From Ignavibacteriota bacterium (GTDB taxonomy: Bacteria > Bacteroidota > Ignavibacteria > Tepidaquicellales > Tepidaquicellaceae), in assembly GCA_003135995.1 (NCBI GenBank), contig PNBM01000169.1, positions 286-6,763 on the forward strand: a stretch of 6,478 nt of DNA. Reading direction: 5' to 3'. How positions within the stretch are numbered: the stretch's first letter is position 1; the number at the start of each line of letters is the position of its first letter. A model generated the notes under the pieces. It was not told the DNA's origin and made no database searches. It saw only the letters and a program-made list of their open reading frames with translations. Position numbers and translations under genes: made by a program. Shown here piece after piece: positions 1 to 5,086 of the stretch.

Positions 1-340
1 CTTTTTCGGTCACAAACGATTCAAACACAAGTTGCAGATCCAGAGAATTAGTAATCCCAGCCTTAAAATTAAATGCATTATACTGGTTGCGTATGGTTTT
101 TATTCCATCAATTGTTGAATGGTCAGATTTAAAAAGATCTGTTTCAATTTGAAAATGGCCTGCATCAACAGAATATGCACTTTCAGTGACATCAGGACGA
201 TCCATTTCAAAACTCCTCATCAGTTTTGCCGGAGTCGGATGAAAAAGGTTATAACTGGTTTTTGTCGAATCCTGTGGAATTCCAGCATTGCATAAATAAG
301 TCAAAGTCAATATCATCACCGAGGCAAAGAATCTTAGCAT
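1..340 (-). CDS. Outer-membrane barrel-like 'transporter' protein, 3' end beyond the window (paralogue of the gene at 2467-3222)
   Basis: The reverse strand reads open from ATG at 340-338 to the window edge, giving the first 113 codons. Residues 1-19 are a short basic-then-hydrophobic signal peptide with a likely cleavage after CNA. Residues 46-66 carry MDRPDVTES...HFQIE, the same hallmark that opens the mature part of the neighbouring 251-aa protein (TDRPDQTET...HFQME). From memory this matches the 'putative MetA-pathway of phenol degradation / transporter' family (Pfam Phenol_MetA_deg), whose members are predicted outer-membrane beta-barrels; the exact substrate is not known. The start lies only 4 bases after the stop of the upstream Nramp gene, so the two are almost certainly co-transcribed and the product may be the outer-membrane partner of that importer (inference). 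Cys17 does not sit in a convincing lipobox, so a lipoprotein is less likely. About half or more of the protein is missing to the left. Confidence 0.8.
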   Translation of the reverse strand, partial: MLRFFASVMILTLTYLCNAGIPQDSTKTSYNLFHPTPAKLMRSFEMDRPDVTESAYSVDAGHFQIETDLFKSDHSTIDGIKTIRNQYNAFNFKAGITNSLDLQLVFESFVTEK

Positions 341-344
341 TATT

Positions 345-2312
345 TTAGCTGATTATTAATAATGGTATTTTAGTTTTATGCCTTACTGAATCAACGGTTG
401 TCCCAAATACAAGATCCTTAAATCCTTTATGACCGTGAACTCCCATTACGAGCAAATCTATATTTTGACTTCTGATTATTTTTGTTATCTCCTTTGCTGC
501 ATTTCCAAAACCAATTTGAATATTTGCCTTGTAACCTAATTCTTTAAGATCAGTCTGATACTTAACCAGACTATCCTGATCCAGGTTAGTTTCGTAATCC
601 CTTGTGTTTTTACCCAGATATCTGGCAGCAGCGCTTTCCACGATATGTATAATAGTATAATTTGCCGACTTTCCGCCCTGATTTATTGCATTCTTTATTA
701 ATTTCAGATCATTCCCGGTAAAATCGATTGCAATTCCAATGTTGTTATATTGGATAGATGGTCCTGATATAAAGTTTTCCGCCTGTCCATGCGGTAATTG
801 CGATATTTTTTCTGTCTTAGATGTAAGAAAAGGATGTATAAAAACATATCCCAAAAGAGCAAAGCAGGCAAGGATAACTGGTATTACAATTGCATAGATG
901 ATAATTTTATTGTCAGTTGCATTATTTATCCAGCCGGAAATTTCATCAATAACAAGGTGAATATTAAGATATACAATTATTGCGGCACTCGTCCAGGCTA
1001 GAATTTTTACCCATAATTTTATTGTAAATTCCTTCATATATTTTTTATCGGAATTAAAATGGATAAGCGGAATAACTGCAAAACCAAGCTGAAGACTTAA
1101 TACTACCTGGCTTAGAATTAGCAGGCTTCCCAAAGCTTTATCTCCGAAGTAAATAATTGTGATTAATGCCGGGATAATAGCAAGCAACCTTGTGATTAAG
1201 CGTCTTATCCAGGGTTGAATTCTAAAATTCAAATGCCCTTCCATAACAATCTGACCAGCTAAGGTACCAGTAATTGTTGAACTTTGTCCTGAGGCAATCA
1301 AAGCAATTGCGAAAAAAGTAGGCGCGGTTTTGCCGAATAATTTGTTTAAAAGAATAGAAGCATCCTGAATTTCGGCAATATGAAAATATCCATTGACATA
1401 AAATGCTGCGGCTGCAAGAACTAATATTGCAGCATTTACAAAGAAAGCCAGGTTAAGTGCAATTGTTGTATCAAAGAAATTCATTCTTATCGCATTTTTC
1501 ATTCCTGCAGAAGTGTTTTCAAATGTTCGGGTTTGAACCAGGGATGAGTGCAAGTACAGGTTATGAGGCATTACTGTTGCTCCGATAATACCAATTGCAA
1601 TATACAATGCGTCGCCATTTAATTTGGTAGGGATTAATCCTATAATCACATCCCCATAAACAGGAGCGACAACAAACATTTCAATAAGGAAAGAGAGTCC
1701 GATGATGAAAACGAGGGAAACTATAAAAACTTCCATTGTTCTGATACCTCTGTTAATCAGGAAAAGCAGCAAAAGAGTGTCGAGGGCAGTAACACTTATA
1801 CCCCAAATCAGCGGAAGTCCAAATAATAAATTTAGCCCTATCGCCATTCCTACTATTTCTGCCAGATCACAGGCTGCAATTGCAATTTCAGCTAAAATAT
1901 ATAATGGAATGTTTGCCCATTTAGGATAGGCATTTTTTGAAGCCTGAGCTAGGTCCATACCTCTTACTATCCCAAGCCTGGCACTAAGCGACTGCAGAAG
2001 CACAGCAATGAGGTTTGACATAAGTAATACCCATATCAGTTTATACCCGAATTCTGAGCCTCCTGCAATATCTGTTGCCCAGTTGCCGGGATCCATATAA
2101 CCTACAGCAACCAAAAAGCCCGGTCCGGAAAATGCGATGAGTTTACGCCAGAAATTAGCAGAAGGATTTACCGGAATCGAGGCATTTACTTCCGGCATTG
2201 ATAAAGTTGTGGATTTTGAACGCCAACCACTTTCACTATTATCAGATTCGATATTGTTTGCAACGTCAACGGCTTTTTTAGAAACTTCTTTATTGTTGTT
2301 CTCTAATGTCAT
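345..2312 (-). CDS. mntH: Nramp-family Mn2+/Fe2+ transporter (MntH type) with C-terminal universal stress protein domain
   Basis: Proton-coupled importer of Mn2+ and Fe2+ in the inner membrane. Residues 1-55 are a hydrophilic cytoplasmic extension. The Nramp core spans about 56-495 and has both metal-site motifs: DPGN at 74-77 in TM1 (within SGPGFLVAVGYMDPGN) and MPHN at 248-251 in TM6. The conserved GQSSTITGTLAGQIVMEG loop lies at 342-359. After the last membrane helix and a linker (about 497-522), residues 524-655 form a UspA-like alpha/beta domain opening with IGIAIDF. It keeps the ATP-binding pattern G-2x-G-9x-G-T (G624, G627, G637, T638). Stand-alone MntH proteins are about 410-440 aa, so the extra length is explained by the fusion, an architecture I recall from Bacteroidota. 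An ATP-sensing control of transport is inference. ATG 2312 was chosen because it is the first in the frame; Met39 is an alternative that would remove most of the extension. The leader is A-rich without a clear Shine-Dalgarno site. The gene lies between two barrel-protein paralogues on the same strand. Confidence 0.95.
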   Translation of the reverse strand: MTLENNNKEVSKKAVDVANNIESDNSESGWRSKSTTLSMPEVNASIPVNPSANFWRKLIAFSGPGFLVAVGYMDPGNWATDIAGGSEFGYKLIWVLLMSNLIAVLLQSLSARLGIVRGMDLAQASKNAYPKWANIPLYILAEIAIAACDLAEIVGMAIGLNLLFGLPLIWGISVTALDTLLLLFLINRGIRTMEVFIVSLVFIIGLSFLIEMFVVAPVYGDVIIGLIPTKLNGDALYIAIGIIGATVMPHNLYLHSSLVQTRTFENTSAGMKNAIRMNFFDTTIALNLAFFVNAAILVLAAAAFYVNGYFHIAEIQDASILLNKLFGKTAPTFFAIALIASGQSSTITGTLAGQIVMEGHLNFRIQPWIRRLITRLLAIIPALITIIYFGDKALGSLLILSQVVLSLQLGFAVIPLIHFNSDKKYMKEFTIKLWVKILAWTSAAIIVYLNIHLVIDEISGWINNATDNKIIIYAIVIPVILACFALLGYVFIHPFLTSKTEKISQLPHGQAENFISGPSIQYNNIGIAIDFTGNDLKLIKNAINQGGKSANYTIIHIVESAAARYLGKNTRDYETNLDQDSLVKYQTDLKELGYKANIQIGFGNAAKEITKIIRSQNIDLLVMGVHGHKGFKDLVFGTTVDSVRHKTKIPLLIIS

Positions 2313-2330
2313 TATTAGTTTTTTTCAAAT

Positions 2331-2347
2331 AATATTTGCAAAATATT
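2331..2347. promoter_or_regulatory. 17-bp palindrome upstream of mntH, possible operator
   Basis: AATATTT-GCA-AAATATT is a perfect 7-bp inverted repeat with a 3-bp centre, starting 18 bp upstream of the mntH start codon. Size, symmetry and position suit a dimeric repressor site such as that of a DtxR/MntR- or Fur-type regulator, which commonly control mntH genes. The identity of the regulator is pure inference. Because the local sequence is very AT-rich, a chance palindrome is possible. Confidence 0.35.
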
Positions 2348-2398
2348 TATTTCGTATTTATTAATTACTTTATATCATCTTCCATAAAGAGACTACAA

Positions 2399-2423
2399 AG
2401 TAAATAATGTTTTGTTATTTACT
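2399..2423. promoter_or_regulatory. Perfect 9-bp inverted repeat between the barrel-protein gene and mntH
   Basis: AGTAAATAA (2399-2407) and TTATTTACT (2415-2423) are exact reverse complements around a 7-base loop. On the minus strand the element lies 43 bp past the stop of the 251-aa barrel gene and 86 bp before the mntH start. It could be an attenuator or weak terminator hairpin, though no clean U-run follows on the minus strand and the stem is almost all A-T. It could equally be a regulator site in the mntH promoter region. The role is unresolved. Confidence 0.35.
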
Positions 2424-2466
2424 ATAATCAAGATGTCTTCGATTAACTTAATAGTTCCACTCTATT

Positions 2467-3222
2467 TTAGTCTTTTAATCTAAAAGAAAAACCTGTTGAC
2501 AAAAAATATTTCGGTGCATTGTCAGTAAGACCTATACCGCCTGAAAAATCTAAAGAAACATTTGGACGTATTAAATAGCTTAGTCCGCAGTCAATCCTAT
2601 GGTCTGCTTTAGATTTTTCAGGAGCAAAGCCATAAATTTCTGAAAATATGCTAAATTTATTAGTAATGGAATAATCTGTAGTAATAGTATAAATAAATAT
2701 TGGGTATGGCGATTCACCGTCCCACTCTGCTCCAAGATTATATCCAAGTGAAAATTTTTCGGACAAAGTGTGTTGCATTGTAAACTTGAATGCCGGTGCA
2801 TAATAAGTTGCTTTGAAATTATCAGTTGCAAAGTGTGGAATTGTCAGGTATCCTATAAAAGAAGTAGTTGGTAAAATTCCTTTTTCATCGGAAATCTTTT
2901 CTTTGATACGTAAAGTGACAGGATTTAAACCTGTTATTGTTTTATCAGAAGATATTGTAGTAAATTCCGTAATTAATCCGACTTCAAAATAATCACTGAT
3001 TCCATATTTAAATAAAATCGAAGGATTGGTAAAAGATTTTGTGCTATTATCTGTTCGTTCAAATGAAAAACCATTTTCCATTTGGAAATGATTTTTGGGA
3101 ACGGTAAAAGGAGTTTCTGTCTGGTCAGGTCTGTCGGTTTGAATAGGAGTTATATCCTGCCCAAATGAATTTATTTTACTAATCAAAATCATAACTACAA
3201 TTATTAAAATATATTTAACCAT
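2467..3222 (-). CDS. Outer-membrane barrel-like 'transporter' protein (Phenol_MetA_deg type)
   Basis: Complete 251-aa protein with an N-terminal signal peptide (residues 1-21, MVKY then a run of I/L/V/M, likely cleavage near SFG-QD). The mature part opens with TDRPDQTETP at 29-38 and HFQMENGFSFE at 45-55. The rest alternates short polar turns with aromatic/hydrophobic strands (for example LSLGYNLGAEW-like and SLDFSGGIGL segments) and ends in a strand FLSTGFSFRLKD, as expected for a small outer-membrane beta-barrel. From memory this is the 'MetA-pathway of phenol degradation' transporter family; the family name does not imply phenol metabolism here. The N-terminal motif is shared with the truncated gene at 1-340. 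It lies 154 bp upstream of mntH on the same strand, so it may belong to the same operon or be separately expressed. The start codon is preceded by an A-rich leader. A role in letting metal ions across the outer membrane is inference only. Confidence 0.8.
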   Translation of the reverse strand: MVKYILIIVVMILISKINSFGQDITPIQTDRPDQTETPFTVPKNHFQMENGFSFERTDNSTKSFTNPSILFKYGISDYFEVGLITEFTTISSDKTITGLNPVTLRIKEKISDEKGILPTTSFIGYLTIPHFATDNFKATYYAPAFKFTMQHTLSEKFSLGYNLGAEWDGESPYPIFIYTITTDYSITNKFSIFSEIYGFAPEKSKADHRIDCGLSYLIRPNVSLDFSGGIGLTDNAPKYFLSTGFSFRLKD

Positions 3223-3254
3223 AAGATTTTGTTACACTTTATTCCTAATGTTTT

Positions 3255-3277
3255 AACCGGCTGTATTTATTCCGGTT
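3255..3277. promoter_or_regulatory. Inverted repeat AACCGG-N11-CCGGTT upstream of the barrel-protein gene
   Basis: AACCGG (3255-3260) and CCGGTT (3272-3277) are exact reverse complements separated by 11 bases, 32 bp upstream of the start codon at 3222. The half-sites are about 17 bp centre to centre, close to two helical turns, and are GC-rich in a very AT-rich setting, which suits a dimeric regulator site or a leader hairpin. No regulator is identified. Confidence 0.35.
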
Positions 3278-3469
3278 CGCAAAGTACTTTTATGAAATAA
3301 AATAATATAAATTATTAAATTTTTTAATTTCTTCAAATAAATAAAAATTCATTCCTCGGAGTTTCGATAAATCGTTTTTATTTTTCCGAATGTATAAAAA
3401 CTTATTATTTTATTAAATAGATAAAAAAATAAAAATTGAATATGAAATAACCTGAGATGATTATTATGT

Positions 3470-3580
3470 ATAGGGAGTCCCTTTAAGATCCGCTAAGAAT
3501 CACGATATGCAGAGCATCGGGATGCAAAAAACGCAAATCGGGATCAAGAACAAAGAGCGACTTCAAATGGGGGAAGGAGC
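3470..3580. repeat. GC-richer, internally repetitive block, possible dispersed-repeat or element remnant
   Basis: This block stands out from the AT-rich spacer on both sides. It starts near an 11-bp palindrome AGGGA-G-TCCCT and contains ATCGGGAT twice (3516-3523 and 3537-3544), plus the small inverted repeat GCAT-CGGG-ATGC (3515-3526). Two overlapping plus-strand frames stay open across it (3507-3644, 45 codons from ATG; 3497-3685 without a start), but neither encodes anything I recognise with confidence. The look is that of a short dispersed intergenic repeat or a decayed mobile element. Copy number cannot be judged from one window. Confidence 0.35.
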
Positions 3581-3581
3581 T

Positions 3582-3626
3582 ACGAATTTTATAAATTTCC
3601 CATTTTTTATGAATTTTACGAATTCC
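3582..3626. repeat. Imperfect direct repeat of an ACGAATTTTA-type unit
   Basis: ACGAATTTTATAAATTTCC (3582-3600) and ATGAATTTTACGAATTCC (3609-3626) are two near-copies separated by 8 bases, sharing A[CT]GAATTTTA followed by AATT(T)CC. They directly follow the GC-richer block and may be its right-hand margin. Function is unknown. Confidence 0.45.
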
Positions 3627-3685
3627 TTTATAATATTTTTATAATTTCCTCTTGCCTTTTTATATTTTACTCACAACTTAATGAT

Positions 3686-3693
3686 TAATTTTG
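3686..3693 (+). promoter_or_regulatory. Candidate -7 promoter element (TAATTTTG) for the rightward operon
   Basis: TAATTTTG matches the Bacteroidota -7 consensus TAnnTTTG exactly and lies 31 bp upstream of the ATG at 3725, which would give a short leader. No good TTTG -33 element was found at the expected 19-21 bp upstream, so the call rests on one half of the promoter. Confidence 0.4.
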
Positions 3694-3724
3694 TAATTGT
3701 TAAGATGTAAAACTATTTAATATA

Positions 3725-4666
3725 ATGAAAAATAAATTTGTAAATATTTTATTATTAATAATTCTTTTTGCTTCTTCGGCTCAAAGTCAGATTGTTTTAA
3801 CATTAAAAAAATCTTTTATAGATTCTATAAAAGATAAAATAACATTAACTTTAGATTACACTCTTGATAAAGCGAATGATAAAAATTTAGATTTATATTC
3901 AAATTTTCATACGGGCAAAAACCCACCAGTCAATAATTCTAAAAAAAGTAAAGATTTAATAATTGCCGGAAGAAATCAATATGTCGGATTAACAATTGTA
4001 GCAAGAGTATTTAATGCAAAAACAGATTTAAACGCAGTTGATATTATTAATCAAAATAAAGGAAGCATAATTAATGTAACCGGTGTTTGGCGGCTCTGGT
4101 GCGATTATTTAGGAAACGATGAATTTTTTCAAGGTAAAGTTAATGAAGAACCGAATGATTATAATCCGCCTCATGTATTTGAACTAACACCTGTTTTAAA
4201 AATTAATGATAAAAACCTTTTAGGTTTTAATGATGAAATAAATGTTCATAGAATCTTCAGTGCGGAAACTGCATTTGACAGATTCTCATCCGCAAAATGC
4301 AACATTAAAATAAACGACAGCATGATTACATTGGTTACACAAGGATTAGGATATGATTTTATTGACTTTGTTTTACAGTTAAATGATTTACCGAAAATAA
4401 AAAAAGATGGCAGAATTGTTTTTGGTAATGTTTATAGCAAAGAAGGAGATTTATTATATTCAAATCTCAGAATGATATTTATTAAAGATTCCGAACCTGA
4501 AAAAACTGTCTCGGAATTAGCAAAAGGTGACAAGTTGAGAGTTTTAGGAATTCCAAGAATAAATCTGAATGAAATTGATTCAAGAATAAATAATTCCGAT
4601 ACAAATAAAGATTTATTGAATGAAAATCTTCCGTTCGAAATGATTATAATATCTGTTTTAAATTAA
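3725..4666 (+). CDS. Secreted protein of unknown function
   Basis: A 313-aa protein with a clear signal peptide: MKNK, then the hydrophobic run FVNILLLIILFASSA, likely cleaved after residue 21 (AQS-QI). It should therefore act in the periplasm, on the envelope or outside the cell. The mature part is rich in N, K, D and I. Its most distinctive part is residues 115-160, with VTGVWRLWCDYLG (118-130) and NPPHVFELTPVLKI (147-160). The HVFEL-PV pattern vaguely recalls an uncharacterised family of secreted bacterial proteins, but I cannot name it with confidence. Residues 262-282 (SELAKGDKLRVLGIPRINL-like) could form a small beta-barrel fold (inference). Two cysteines, C126 and C192, remain in the mature protein and could pair. 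There are no membrane segments after the signal peptide and no catalytic motif I recognise. It is the first gene of a tightly spaced plus-strand cluster, 26 bp before the next gene, and has very low GC (13 of 60 bases at 3841-3900). Confidence 0.8.
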   Translation: MKNKFVNILLLIILFASSAQSQIVLTLKKSFIDSIKDKITLTLDYTLDKANDKNLDLYSNFHTGKNPPVNNSKKSKDLIIAGRNQYVGLTIVARVFNAKTDLNAVDIINQNKGSIINVTGVWRLWCDYLGNDEFFQGKVNEEPNDYNPPHVFELTPVLKINDKNLLGFNDEINVHRIFSAETAFDRFSSAKCNIKINDSMITLVTQGLGYDFIDFVLQLNDLPKIKKDGRIVFGNVYSKEGDLLYSNLRMIFIKDSEPEKTVSELAKGDKLRVLGIPRINLNEIDSRINNSDTNKDLLNENLPFEMIIISVLN

Positions 4667-4692
4667 TAATTTTTCAAGCTCAATCTTAAATT

Positions 4693-4878
4693 ATGAAAAA
4701 TCTAAAATATTTAAAGGCGGAAATATCAATAATTTTAGTGATATTTATATTTTATTTATTAGCTGCTTTCATTGTTCTGGAACTGGCAAATACAGATTAT
4801 ATAAGGAATAAAACGATTCATATCGATGGAAAAGTTGTCGGTTCAAGATGGGTGTTCTATGAACGAAATAATAAATAA
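4693..4878 (+). CDS. Small single-pass membrane protein, copy 1 of a tandem pair
   Basis: A 61-aa protein with a basic N-terminus (MKNLKYLK), one hydrophobic helix at about residues 11-31, and a 30-residue polar tail. By the positive-inside rule the N-terminus should be cytoplasmic and the tail periplasmic; an uncleaved signal anchor is likely. It aligns without gaps to the next protein over residues 1-56, with 30 identical positions by my count. The tail is well kept: IRNK (37-40), IH (42-43), GKV (46-48), S51 and VFY (54-56). Conservation at the protein level between copies, in both helix and tail, supports a real gene despite its size. Its stop overlaps the next start by one base (TAATG), pointing to translational coupling. 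No family is recognised. Confidence 0.7.
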   Translation: MKNLKYLKAEISIILVIFIFYLLAAFIVLELANTDYIRNKTIHIDGKVVGSRWVFYERNNK

Positions 4879-5078
4879 TGAAAAAACGAAAATATTTAAT
4901 TGCGAAAATAATATTAATAATATTCATATTTGCATTTTACTTGTTCGCCATTTTCATCGTTACAGATTTTTTAAAAAGCAATAATATAAGGAATAAGATT
5001 ATACATAGATATGGGAAGGTTATATGTTCAAACCCCGTGTTCTATAAACAATTAATTATTAACGAAAAATATAAATAA
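4878..5078 (+). CDS. Small single-pass membrane protein, copy 2 of a tandem pair
   Basis: A 66-aa paralogue of the preceding protein. It has the same layout: basic start (MKKRKYLIAK), hydrophobic helix at about 11-29, then a polar tail carrying IRNK (37-40), IH (42-43), GKV (46-48), S51 and VFY (54-56), followed by a copy-specific extension of ten residues. It differs by a cysteine at position 50 where copy 1 has glycine. The start codon shares its A with the stop of copy 1, and the stop lies 8 bp before the porin start, so it is embedded in an operon. The pair arose by tandem duplication; the nucleotide sequence around the IRNK segment is still alike in both. A role as small subunits of, or accessory proteins to, an envelope complex is inference. 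Confidence 0.7.
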   Translation: MKKRKYLIAKIILIIFIFAFYLFAIFIVTDFLKSNNIRNKIIHRYGKVICSNPVFYKQLIINEKYK

Positions 5079-5086
5079 AAAAAATA

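Larger units (their letters stand above)
3223..3724. other. 502-bp divergent intergenic region
   Basis: This non-coding stretch separates the leftward metal-transport genes from the rightward envelope genes, so it should hold promoters for both directions. Bases 3223-3300 contain a CCGG inverted repeat. About 3300-3465 is almost pure A/T, with a small AT-only inverted repeat (ATTAAA-TTT-TTTAAT, 3314-3328). About 3470-3580 is clearly GC-richer and repeat-bearing. Bases 3582-3626 hold an imperfect direct repeat, and 3686-3693 a -7 promoter motif. No convincing gene was found; short open frames here have no recognisable product. Confidence 0.7.

Noticed and set aside
798..1001. Plus-strand open frame of 67 codons
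   Set aside because: It lies wholly inside mntH on the opposite strand, and its translation shows no known domain or sensible composition.
1702..1929. Plus-strand open frame of 75 codons
   Set aside because: Antisense to the membrane core of mntH, whose Nramp motifs make the minus-strand reading certain.
2137..2364. Plus-strand open frame of 75 codons spanning the mntH start
   Set aside because: Mostly antisense to the mntH N-terminus, with no leader signal or recognisable product.
2391..2400. TTACTTTG on the minus strand as a -7 promoter for mntH
   Set aside because: It departs from TAnnTTTG at a key base and has no TTTG at the correct upstream distance.
2580..2831. Second minus-strand open frame of 83 codons
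   Set aside because: It is a frame-shifted shadow within the 251-aa barrel gene, which has a signal peptide and family motif in the other frame.
3507..3644. 45-codon plus-strand open frame from ATG in the intergenic region
   Set aside because: The product (rich in N and F from the repeat units) resembles nothing I can name and no ribosome binding site is seen; a repeat-derived chance frame is more likely.
4693..5078. Small membrane proteins as KdpF-like subunits of a potassium pump
   Set aside because: BBP2 porins can neighbour kdp genes, but KdpF is only about 30 residues and no kdpA, kdpB or kdpC is present, so nothing in the window supports this.
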